Below are positions 1 through 10,279 of a stretch of DNA of 64,000 nt, one piece after another. The stretch's first letter is position 1, and each line of letters begins with the position of its first letter. The translations under genes were made by a program, and so were the position numbers. This stretch comes from Boletus sp. NGJ. Lineage: Eukaryota; Basidiomycota; Agaricomycetes; Boletales; Boletaceae. The stretch lies in the NCBI GenBank assembly GCA_019096195.1, contig JAGTXK010000050.1:186001-250000 (forward strand), written 5' to 3'. The notes beneath the pieces are model-generated. The model had not been told where the DNA came from and did no database searches. It worked only from the letters and a program-made list of their open reading frames with translations.

Positions 1-592
1 ACTTACTTGGTGTTGCCAGGGGTCCTTGAGTAAATTTAGTCCTTGAGAGCTCTAACGCTTCTGATGGACACACCTTTCAGAGCAACGGTGTTCTTCCTGA
101 CCGAATTAATCGCCGTGTCCGGAATAACAGTCTTGCCACCTTTTAATACAGGCGTGACACTGACTTCTTCCCACTCGATAGGGACCTGTTTTCACGCTGA
201 GCACATCAGGAGCACGCACGTAATATGCTAGACCTACGTTGGCAGCAGAGTAGATCGCCTTGACCGATTCACTAATTTCCGGACCAATACCTGGATCTGA
301 CGTTAAGGCATCACTCTGAGGTTGTGTGCCGAATACCCTGACCGTCCCCCGGAATCAAAGTCACTGTGTATTTGCCCTAGGCAAGAATGACTTAGGGATT
401 GTGCGGAACTGTTGTGTCTGTTGCTCACATGACTGTTCTTTTGTACAGAAAAGGCAGAGGTTGAAGCTGCAGATGCATACCGCCTGCAGGACTAGGAACG
501 ACGTAAGAACGACCTTTCTTCTGCCGAGAGAAATTGACCTCTACCTGGGAATATTGCTTTGCAAAACCAGCGAGGGACCTGTGGGCCAACAT
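1..592 (-). CDS. IDH1: NAD-dependent isocitrate dehydrogenase subunit 1 (5' part, runs off window)
   Basis: Spliced minus-strand exons read GKYTVTLIPGDG, then GIGPEISESVKAIY, PIEWEEVSV, a stretch ending NTVALK, and GPLATP. This is the N-terminal half of the mitochondrial NAD-isocitrate dehydrogenase regulatory/catalytic family, which oxidises isocitrate to 2-oxoglutarate in the TCA cycle. The IPGDGIGPEI loop and the VALKGPL element are hallmarks of the isocitrate/isopropylmalate dehydrogenase superfamily. At least four short introns interrupt the visible part, one inside the IPGDG codons. The remainder lies before base 1. The start is uncertain: ATG at 592 (minus) gives MLAHRSLAGFAKQYSQ, a basic, acid-free sequence suited to a matrix-targeting peptide, but the splice joining it to the catalytic exons is not clear. 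The family assignment is firm; the 5' exon is a guess. Confidence 0.8.
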
Positions 593-848
593 TTGCAAGA
601 CCGAGAAGAAGAGAGAAAAAAATGTGGCGACCAAAAAAAGCGCTAGTTCGGGGCACACGGGTGTGGACGGAGCGACCCACGTGGAAGATACTTTCGAGAC
701 CTCTGTTCCTATTCTGGGAAGCCATCACATGTCAAGTACTGAGTTCTCCAAGCTAGATCTAGAGTAGTGTCTTGAATGTATAATACACGAAATGAACACT
801 AGTGGTGATATCCACCCAGCCGATGCGTAAGGTATGTATTCGGAAACG

Positions 849-1711
849 TTAGCCGCTCAATAATCCATCCAGTTGTTGCCGATACTGCTCCATCGTCTTC
901 TCCATCTCCTCCTCCTCCAACCGATCTTGTGTAGACTCGGGGTTCTTCGAGTCAACAGACAACCACATCAGGGAGTATATCGCTGCACTTACCGGTGGTT
1001 CCACCCCCACAGTGCCCGCTTGCCCGAGCTTGCCGTTGGTAAGCTCGAAAAGCACTTTGTCTACTTCTGCGTCCGCTTCTTCCTCTATCTCTTCCTCTTC
1101 CCCCATCTCCAGCGTGTCTCCAAGCATCTCCTCTATTATCCCAGCCTGAGCAGTCGAGTGAATATCTGTGCTTTTGATGCAAAAAGTACCACACCTTTGT
1201 CATCTCCATACTCATCTCTCGCATGACCTGACTAATTTGCGGAAGTTTGACGAGCGAATTTGAGTGCTTCATGATCTCGGTGGATTTCTGCAGCGAACCG
1301 GTAACTTTTAACATTGCTAAGAAGAGTTTCAATGTTGGGTATTCGAATCCTCGCACACGCCGCTCACCGAGTTGCTGCGTCAACTGTGTCCCGATGGAAC
1401 CTAAGCGCGCCTTGCTAACCGATAATCGGTCCTTCTGTTTGTGGCATCTTACAACTTCCCTGGCGAGTATTCGCGCAGACTTGACATCACCCTTGGCTGC
1501 GAGCTGCTTTACCGTCAATTGTGCCTTGGAGGTAGCTACGTCGAGCTGTAACGTGGATCCTGAGCGGCCTGCCCGATGTGTGGGAATCCGCGATGCTGAC
1601 CTGTCTCATCTCTCTATCCAGCTGTCGGCTCTCCGCACGCAGTTTACCCTGCCATAGTCGTACCTTTTCTTCTGGCGTTGGCCCGTACAGGAACCGGTTG
1701 ATTGACTGCAT
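849..1711 (-). CDS. VPS24: ESCRT-III subunit Vps24 (CHMP3)
   Basis: The protein opens MQSINRFLYGPTPEEKV, which is diagnostic of Vps24/CHMP3, a Snf7-family ESCRT-III subunit. It polymerises on endosomes with Vps2 and Snf7 to bud vesicles into multivesicular bodies. Exon 1 ends at REMRQ, the next starts LDVATSKAQ, and the third starts AGIIEEML, all matching the coiled helical core of the family. The acidic stretch (EMGEEEEIEEEADAEVDKVLFEL) and the C-terminal helix (EEEEMEKTMEQYRQQL) fit the autoinhibitory, Vps4-interacting (MIM) tail. An in-frame 48-nt stretch beginning gtaagt may be a further intron. I chose ATG 1711 over the in-frame ATG at 1735 because the family starts with MQSINRF. IDH1 lies just downstream on the same strand. 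Confidence 0.9.
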
Positions 1712-2187
1712 GGACCTAGTGGGAGTGGAGGGCACTGGATAAATTGGTCCTAAAAGGGATATGAGGTCGGGCTATATTCCTTATTCGTCGACCTTTGGCC
1801 ACAGCGCCCGAGTCGTTGGTATAAGCACCATGATTGCCTAGCACATCTTAAAAGCTCATTGCGCTCCAAGAGTGACTGAGATGGGACCCACGCGTTCAAT
1901 GCTGCCAACGACAAACACGATGAGAACTCAGGAGATACGTGCGACTCGACTACCCCGGCTGCGAATCGGGCAAGTCACGCTTTTCCTCACTTGCACTTTG
2001 TACGAAGCAGCTACTTCACCGACAAAGAGATATGTGAATAAGCTAGAGGGTACCGTGATTTGGCGTGCTCGGAAAGTAAACTCCTGCGATATTGCATAGC
2101 TAATGTATACATCAGAGCAAAGCTCATACGATAAATACCTCCATCCGGTGATGAAATTTAAATACAGATGTGTACGTCTGGCGGCAT
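1712..2187. other. Intergenic stretch between VPS24 and the Zn2Cys6 gene
   Basis: No open frame here has recognisable protein character. It should hold the VPS24 promoter and the 3' UTR of the transcription factor, both read on the minus strand. I see no repeat or clear motif. Confidence 0.5.
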
Positions 2188-5176
2188 CTACAAGGGAGGC
2201 CCTGTCTCGATTCGATTGACAAGATTGTCCCAATAGTTCCAATCACCGTCGGACGTCGGTATTAGGTTCGGGTCAATGGGTGGTGGCAAATTAGCACCGG
2301 CGCCCACCCAGCCAGTAAAGTCACCCCCAGGCCCGCCCCAGGAGAGCGCAGGCATACCCGTTGGTCCATCGATTGTGCCATCATTGAACGTACTGCACCA
2401 ATGATTCAACAATGATTGAGCCACGGATTCCTCTTCTCCATTCGGGCTGTTTGTTCCCGCAGGTGAATTGAGTGTTCCGTCCGTAGAGGCACTCTGCTGT
2501 AGACGTTGCACAACGGGAGACTGCATAAAGGGGGAACCTGGGTATGGATGGGGAGATGAGGCACCCGACGTGGTCGCCAGGATGGAAGAAAACGGGGACT
2601 TTCCATGATGCGAAATTACTGGTGTAGTGGATGTCATTGATGACAGCTGGGAGTCGATTGCTGTACGTGAATCCTGATCCGCATTCTGCCCTATGCTCTC
2701 CGCAATCTGGAGAGAACGACTCTTCAGGAATTCAATGATTTTGAGCTCCCTACGAGTAGTCTCATCCATTTCGCGGACACCCTCGTGATCCTTCAGGAAC
2801 ACATCCAAAATAGTGTGCATCCTGCCTGCATCCTTCCCACGTGGGTGCAGAACGAGATAAATACCACTGATCATCGCTGTCTGAAACTCCCGGTATGCGT
2901 TATGGAGAGACTCACGGGTCTCCTTGAGCATTTTCTCGCGAAAAGCTTTGCGGACCTCGAAGTCCTTGATGGCAGACTCGAAACATGCAATTCGTGACCG
3001 CAGGTAGCGATCGCTGCTCAGCTTACGGAGCAAGTACGGCCGATGTAAGCTAATCCTCACGAAGAGGATCTCTGTAGTAAGCAGGAATCGATGGACGGGT
3101 AAGAATTGCATTTTCTCGTCAAGGGAGGTGTCTGGTTCCAATGCAAAATGGGGTGGTAAGGTGGACACAAATTTTAGGAGTTCGTCATCAAGGGCATGGA
3201 CGTCGGAGTAGTGACTAGGGCTGTTAACTTTCTGGAAATGATGAACCATTCGACCGATCATCGAAGCCAGTTGATGGCGAAGGATGACGAAGGTCATGAC
3301 AGTGGGGTTCGTCAGAGGAGGTGGATTGCGAATTGTGGTAGGAGAGAAATCGTCATCAATGTTCAGTGGAGGTAGAGTGCATGTATAATCATCTTGAATC
3401 GCATTAGGTCGACCAAGCACAAGAGCATAGGAACGATCGGCATGATACAGATATGACCTATAGAAATTGTTAACCCTCATACAACGGGATGCAATCAAGA
3501 AACTTTACCAGATACGTCTACGATTTTCGACTTGGGCTGGATCCAGTTCCTGGAGAATGTCAGAAAAAAATACGAGTGTATTAAGAGATTGACTAACCGC
3601 CGGCGCGTCTCGATGCAAGCCAAGAGCCTGCGCAGTTCGTACAGCTGCACCAAGCTGGCTCCAACACTCCGTAATTCGACGGTCAAATGTCAAAAATCTG
3701 GCGCTCTGCGAACAAATTGGAACAGACCTTGCGGAAGCGAACAGCGACAACTCACCAATAAGCGAGTTAGAACAATATCCAGCGAATCGGGCTGAATTGC
3801 TGCCGCGATGAGAAGCGACCGTCGCGCTCCTCAGAGTGTCAGCTCGAAAAACAGACGCAGAGGGTGGAACATACATGACCAATAATACCTTAGCGAAGTG
3901 ACCCTCCTCGTACGTAAATCACCAGCAAGGTGTTCCGGCGCAAGTCGCACCGAAATGGCCAGCACGACGAATAGCAGAGGTAAAAAGCGTGCATCATTGG
4001 CATTCGCTCCGACCCCATTTGCACAGAGAGAAGTATATGCTGTACGGAAGCCTTTTTCACACACAGGGTACCTTGTCCAGTTTCTGCGAGAAGGGTAGTC
4101 TAATCTACAATCAACGCACTGGACTGGATTGCGCTCACATAGATGCGAAGTAATGATCAATCAGCACATCCGAAAATCGCTGAGGAGGAAGCTCTTGAAG
4201 CAGTTCCGATATTTTATGTGGAGATACCCCACATTCTTGGACTAGACTCTTCAGGTTATCGGCAGCGGACGGTTCAGAATCCTGTCGCACAGATTCTATG
4301 AGAGCCGGTGTGGCAAGTGCTGTTGTGTGCTCCACACTGTGAGTGCCATTTTGCCCTGTAGAAGCAGCATTGTGGCCAGCATTATAATGAGTAGGGTCCC
4401 ACTGCTCTTGACGAGAACTGGTGACTACGACGTTTGCCAACTAACATGGTACATGTCAGATGCATGATAAAGAAAGCCATCAAAACATTCACTTGCTCCA
4501 ATACGGAGGCTGGAGCAACACTTCCCGAGGCGCTGTTGCCGTACCACCTCCCACCTTGGAAAGTACCTCCGCTAGGATCCTGGTCGTCAGTGAAAGAACG
4601 ATTGTCTTCATCGGGGCCTTCGGAACCAGTGCGATTGTGTCTATCGGAAGGCACAGCGGGTGGCGACGCAGAACCGTGAAAATATTGGGGTAGCGCAAGC
4701 TCGATGATTTGCTCAAGCCTTGCTAATCGTACGCTGATATCTTGATCTGTTTTTCCCGGCGTGTATGCTTTACAAAGATCGGGAACCTTTCGAGAAACAC
4801 ACTAAGACTGCTCGTCAGTAATATTGCTACGTTATAAGCGCACAAGAGATCATACATGAGAGCACGGAATCTGGCGATCACACTGGAGGAATATCATGAG
4901 CATGCCTTCTGGTATATATAACATTGCTACAACCTTTTGCTTGCGCCGATGGCATTCTCCACATGAAAAGCTGGGGAGTCATTGAAAGAAGGTTTGTGCG
5001 TGCGAGAAAAGCGAAACATACCTTACTCTAGTACGAGCTTTTTTTGACTGAGGATTGGACGAGTCGTCGTCGTCAGTCTTGCGCCTCTTCAAGGCGGTGT
5101 GTTCGGAGACGGATCCTGTATGGGCACTTTTGGCCATTTGTCTATTGGCGTCCTCGTGGATCAGAGTCAAAGACAT
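2188..5176 (-). CDS. Zn2Cys6 fungal transcription factor with fungal_trans domain
   Basis: After splicing, a short basic N-terminal exon (ALKRRKTDDDD, SKKARTRV) joins two tiny exons that rebuild a zinc cluster: CGECHRRKQK, then CDRQIPCSH, then CVSRKVPDLC. The spacing is C-x2-C-x6-C-x5-C-x2-C-x8-C, the binuclear cluster of Gal4-type DNA-binding proteins. Two introns fall inside the cluster. A linker helix (DQDISVRLARLEQIIELA) resembles the dimerisation segment. The middle homology region includes WSQLGAAVRTAQALGLHRD, RRRIW and DRSYALVLGRP, all characteristic of fungal_trans (PF04082). The C-terminal part is Ser/Pro/Gly-rich and probably an activation domain. The target pathway cannot be inferred. 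It is transcribed divergently from MED17, with 91 bp between the start codons. Confidence 0.88.
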
Positions 5177-5205
5177 TCAGCATAACCTGTGACATGATCT
5201 TTCCG

Positions 5206-5215
5206 ATCACGTGAT
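5206..5215. promoter_or_regulatory. CACGTG palindrome in the divergent TF/MED17 promoter
   Basis: The 10-bp perfect palindrome atcacgtgat contains an E-box (CACGTG), the site bound by bHLH factors such as yeast Cbf1 or Pho4. It lies roughly midway in the 91-bp gap between the start codons of the zinc-cluster gene and MED17. Function is inferred from position and symmetry only. Confidence 0.45.
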
Positions 5216-5267
5216 GATTGCTTACTGATCCGGACCGGTGCCGCCACACCGAAGTTCGACCTTCGTC

Positions 5268-7498
5268 ATGTCTGGTGAACCAGAGTGGAAGAGGACAAAA
5301 TTGTCGCTCGAGAGACCCTACAAAGATGATAGTGGTGCGCCCATTCCAGTCCTACTTGATATCACCCCAGAAGGCGAGCAAATCGTCGAGCCGTATGAGT
5401 TCTAACTTTTCGGCGCGTAGTACTGGCTGACCCTGGAATAGTACCGAACATCCTACTACAGTCCTCGGGGAAAACCTCAGAAGAATATTTGTCGAACGAG
5501 GTATCGACTTTTTTGAGCGTCAAGATCAGCTGTCCATAGGTGACGCGCTCGTCGCGCAGCTGGTTCGAGAGAGTTCACCAGTCTCGGAGGATGGCGAACA
5601 CACAGCAGATAACACGAGGTTGACCATGTCACCCGATCAGCTGTTCAAAATGCGAATGGAAATTTCCCCGCAGCTCTTGTAGGTACATATTCCGGATTCT
5701 TGTGTTTGATTATTCACGATCTTAGTATTGCTCTGGGAGAAATGACACAAGCCAGGGATCTTCTGTGTTTCCTTTTATCATCTACAACACCAAACCAGCC
5801 TTCCCCCGTGCCTTCCTTACCCTCGGCTTCCCTGACTGCTAGCATGGTATCTAAACCATCACCCATTGATTCTGTCGATGCGTTCAATGCACAGCTTACC
5901 ATCGGTGGCAAAGACGAGGCGCTCAGAAAAGCTGTCGATGTATTTAAGCAAGCTGCGTCCAGACTGGAAAGAAGCCGTCTGCACAGCGAAATGTATTGGG
6001 TGGATGCACTCAAGATCAGAAAGGCAAACTGGAGTATTGTCCCTGCCCCGTTGCCTGTTTGGGCGCTCTCAGGAAAAGGTACAGACAGAACATCCAAGGA
6101 CTTCTTGATATCCTATGGTCTAGAGGAATGTAGGTGCACCATTGCTGCTGGGTGGAGCCAGCTGCGTCTGACGTGAGTTTTCAAGCCCCAAAACATTTTC
6201 GAAGGAAGGCTGTAGCTCATCTGTCCACGCATGAGACAGAAACGAACATGCTCATGTTCCCTCATCGTCAGTCACTTCGGCTGGGAATTTCATTGGCCAT
6301 CGTGGACTCCGCTGGCGTAACCCACACCGCCCACAATTCCGTCGAACTTCCCGAGGACCCCTCGCTGGAGATGTCTCTTACAGGTGCTCAAAGAGAAATT
6401 GTGGATGAAGAGATATTCGCTATCTTGATCAGGGAGGCGAGCAGCCTCCCTACTTCTTCTGCCCGAGTTGCCGAACGCATAATCATAATAGATGTAGATC
6501 ACGGTACTGAGTTACGGTTTGAGATGGTGCGTCTCAAACAGGTCTCACATCACTTTGGTTCATGGAGAAATAGGTGGATGTCAACGAAAACCTCCGCGAA
6601 ATATCCTGTGGACCCCAAACCCTTTCGGCAACGTGTGATCTAATCCATGCCATCTTGCAAGCTCTTCTGTTGACCATGCATGCGAGTGACAAGTCCAAAC
6701 GCGTGTCAGCTCCGGGTTCTGAACGGCCACTCACTGTATCTAACATTCAGCCATCTCCCGAGCTTCTTCAACCCGTCATCGACCTGTTGCAGTACCAACA
6801 GTTCTGCGTCAAGATCAAGGCCGAACTCGACAAAATGGTGTCTGCATTGGCACATGCCGGGGTGCCGTGCACGCTTAGATTCCATCCCGTTGGGGAGACT
6901 GGTCAAAGTCTGCAACGTCGACTCACGGGCGAAAACGTCTTGAAGAGAGTCGGGGGTGAAGCCCTTTTGCGCCTCGACGAGAGGTAGCCATGTTATCTCT
7001 GTTTAGATGGCTTGGCTAACCATTGCAATCAGGCAGACATTACGCTTGACCTTCCTGTCGCCATCCTCTCTGATCGCGCATCTTCCACAGGCGACGTTAC
7101 CGATTACGTCCGTCCCTCAGCTCAGCCAGCTCCTCTCGGACGAAGTGGAAAAGTGCTTACTCACTAAGCTTTGCGAGTCTGGCAGCCAATATAGTGAACA
7201 TTTCGGGGGAGCTTGGTTCGTTGACATGGTCAGCGGCAAGACAATTGGAAGATGGGAAGGGTGTATCGTGTCAGTTTGGTCGTAAATGCTCAGTGCAACT
7301 GGTGATATACTAATTCGAAGTCACAGAAATTTCAGCGTGACGTTTGCTGATAATTTTGCGGTATGCTGCTCAGCGTACCGTATCGGTCGGGGGAGCGAAA
7401 ATCAGATTTCGCATGCAGATTCCTACTCCCCCCATCAACACATCTCATTGATATCTTGGCAGTTGGGAATCTTAGAGAAAATTCTGGCTGTATCATAG
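5268..7498 (+). CDS. MED17: Mediator complex subunit 17
   Basis: This is the Mediator head scaffold (Srb4 in yeast), which links activators to RNA polymerase II. Supporting segments in order: WKRTKLSLERPYKDD near the start, PVLLDITPEGE, RRIFVERGIDFFERQ, an ALGEMTQARDLL helix, YWVDALKIRKANWSI, KDFLISYGLEE, and a C-terminal WEG...SVTFADNFAV strand. These match the fungal Med17 family along its length. There are at least six introns. One removes gtgtat...cacag near 7262-7326 and joins WEG to NFSVTFADN. The 3' end is the least certain part: the frame I follow stops at 7498, while another splice would end at 7451. The gene is convergent with RPL5. Confidence 0.87.
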
Positions 7499-7615
7499 TA
7501 GACCGTGTATTCGACCACATATATTCGTGCATAGAAACACATACGCATTGCTTGATGGTCGTTTTAAAGCATGGGTAGAATGACAGAACAAGCAACAAAG
7601 TCTGGTACGAAGCCC

Positions 7616-8768
7616 CTACTCCTCGTCCTCGCCCTCGTCCTCGTCCTCACCCTCATCCTCCGCGGCAGCCTCTGCACTACCAGACACCTTGAAAGCCTCG
7701 ATTTTGGCCTGGATAGCAGCTTTGCGTTGCTCGTAACTCAATCTTAGTTTCTTGTACTTGAGTGATTCTGCTTTCCAATCTTGTGCCTTCTCAGTGGGTT
7801 GGAACGTGGGGTCCTCTCGAATAGCGGCATACGCATTGGTATAAATTTCCTCGATGTCCTCGGATCCAACACCATCTGCGAGATACGAGGCAAACTGCTT
7901 CTTGAATCTAACGAGTAGCAAGAGGTATGAGATCTTGCATTTTTCTTCGGAGAAATAAGACTCGCCGTTCATCATCTTCCTCCTCTAGCGATTCCATATA
8001 TTCCGCGACGTGTCCACCAAAGATGTACTTTTTCAGCACTTCGGCGTCGAGCTGCTTGCTCTCTGAGTCGTATCCAGGGAAACGCCTTTCGGAGTGGGGA
8101 ATGAATATACCACCGTCGCTCGCACCCTTCATGGCTCCGAACACTCGGTGACCGGTGGAAGTACGCTTCAAGCCAACATCAAGGTAGCATTTAAAGGGAC
8201 GGGGAGCATCCTCCTCGTCGAGAGCTTCCGTCAACTTCAATGTGCCATCAGGTTCTGTGACACCCTCATATTTATCCGCAAGACCAAGTTTTGTTAGCGC
8301 ACGGCGAGCGCAGAGTAGGCCGGTTGCATAAGCTGCGAGCCGTCAGCATACGAGTGCTGCCAATTGTCCCGAAAAGCTTACCGGCCGTCCAATTGGTCAG
8401 ACCATGATTGATTCCATATCTTGGGAGCTCTTTTGACCGAGCAGCAGTCAGGACAAAATCACCCTGCAGACGTGCATAGACGATTTGGACGATGACCTCC
8501 TTGTTGGTGAAACGGACGACTAGGCGGTATTTGGGAGCATTGCTGAGATAACATGAGATGAAGGAGGGTAAAGGTAAACGGATGCCATACTATTTGTTCT
8601 TGGCTTGCGTGACGAGTCGTTTACGGGCGTAGTCTAGGGAGTGGTCAGGACGGAGACGTACGACCAATGCGGCAACTGACAGTCGGTTTTGCCTTCTCTG
8701 CGGCGACGGTATTTGACCTGGAAACGCGAGAAGTAGGCGTCTGACTTGATCTTTTTGACGAACGGCAT
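7616..8768 (-). CDS. RPL5: 60S ribosomal protein uL18 (L5)
   Basis: The protein starts [17 protein letters not shown] and continues [25 protein letters not shown], a central [17 protein letters not shown] region and [15 protein letters not shown]. This is uL18, which binds 5S rRNA in the central protuberance of the large subunit. A 3' splice site immediately precedes the ATG. Together with a good donor near 8915, this indicates a 5' UTR intron, which is common in fungal ribosomal-protein genes. At least four coding introns occur; one splits the DYY codons. The C-terminus ends in a strongly acidic tail ([14 protein letters not shown]), whereas yeast and human uL18 tails are basic to mixed in my memory. 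Confidence 0.93.
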
Positions 8769-9098
8769 CTAGAGAGGACGGATCAGCGAACCAGGTCACC
8801 ATCTCATGGCACCGTAGACCATCCATCCCGAAAGACGCGAAACGAGAGCCAAACGGCTATCACAAGCTCTCTTGGAGGTACGGGGGTCATTAAATGGGAT
8901 CAGACACAAAAACTTACCTTGAAGTAACTTGGGGAACGTCTACGACAGCGAGCAGACCCCGATCTCGTGTACCCTAGGATAGACTTTGTTTGATCATGTT
9001 TGATATTGAATTATTTAGGAGATTATTACATAATTATTACATTGATCCCCTTCACCACCGTCCCGCCAGCCAGTCATTATATATTGTCGCTCTCACCA

Positions 9099-9905
9099 AT
9101 GGATCCGTCGAACAACTACTACTCGCAATACAACCAACAGCAGTCAGCCTACGATGTCAATCCTTACCACCAGCCCTACAATGGTCCGATATATCCCATC
9201 GGAGGGTCTTCCTCCGCGCACACCGCTCCAGTCCCAGCAAACGCTTACGAATATGACGTTGGCATCCTTGCGCAACAGAGTGTTTATGTACCTGGTGCCA
9301 TGATTGATAAACGTGGGGGAGCCGGTGGCAAGCTTGCCAAAGGAGGGAAGAGGACAACCGTCCTACGGAAAGGGGCAGGCAAGGTGTGGGAGGACCAAAC
9401 TCTCCTCGAGTGGAACCCATGTAGGTTCTGTCTTCGTCTCCTCGTATCCTTTCCTACTTAACGATGTTTCAGCCTGGTTTCGCTTGTTCGTCGGAGATCT
9501 AAGCAACGATGTGTCTGACGACGTTCTCGCAAATGCCTTTAATAAATACCCTTCGTTCCAGAAGGCCCGTGTCATCCGAGATAGACTGAGCCAAAAGGTC
9601 ATCATCTTTGCTGTATCATATTATAGCTGATTACTGACGCATTGTGTGTAAAGGCCAAGTACGGATTCGTTGCATTTTCAGACCCAGAGGACTTTCTCAA
9701 AGCATGGAAGGAGATGGATGGTAAGTCCACTCGACCTTCAATCAGATTGCACCCGCTCAATTAGTAAATAGGCAAATATGTAGGTAATCGTCCAGTTAAG
9801 CTTAAAAAAGCGGACAATACTGCTATCAGACCTGTGGAAATCGGACACAGGAAGGCGAAACAACTGGAGAGGGATCTGAAGAAGAATCGAAGCAAGCCAT
9901 ACTGA
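9099..9905 (+). CDS. RBM42-type RNA-binding protein (one RRM)
   Basis: The N-terminal third is low complexity, rich in Tyr, Asn, Gln and Pro (NYYSQYNQQQSAYD). A linker GKVWEDQTLLEWNP follows, then an RRM split by two introns. RNP2 is RLFVGDLSNDV and RNP1 is KYGFVAFSD. The tail GNRPVKLKKADNTAIRPVEIGHRKAKQLERDLKK is typical of the RBM42 family, which binds 3' UTR RNA and joins the U4/U6.U5 tri-snRNP. The start ATG 9099 opens MDPSNNYY and lies downstream of an AT-rich leader shared with the divergent RPL5 promoter. The stop is at 9903-9905. Confidence 0.85.
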
Positions 9906-10279
9906 TACCAGCCAATCTGATACGGGAAGGCATCGGTGGATTCATTAGTACGTTGGGCTGTTAGAATCTTGAGCCACGCTCACACTGCACGTCATCACAA
10001 TGCCCCACACTTGGCACGGCAATGTGGATGGGGACGGACAACCCCCTTGGACAGTTTCAGGGTTACGTTTTAAGGTCGTTTTGCACACTTACCCTGGCAC
10101 ATGTTAGATGTCGTTTAATAAACGGTCCCTCTGACATTCGTTGTAGAGCCGTAGAACGTTGTGTGATGCTTAGGTCATGTAATTGCACTAACAAGTAATG
10201 TCACTCGGCTTAGTACTTCAACCTAACTTCCAGCCTGTATTGACGGGTGTGATTCTACTACCTTCGTACACCACGCAAC
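9906..10279. other. Intergenic stretch between RBM42-like gene and CTNNBL1
   Basis: It contains the 3' UTR of the first gene and the promoter of the next on the same strand. An AATAAA-like element (ttaataaac, near 10115) could serve polyadenylation. Nothing else stands out. Confidence 0.4.
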
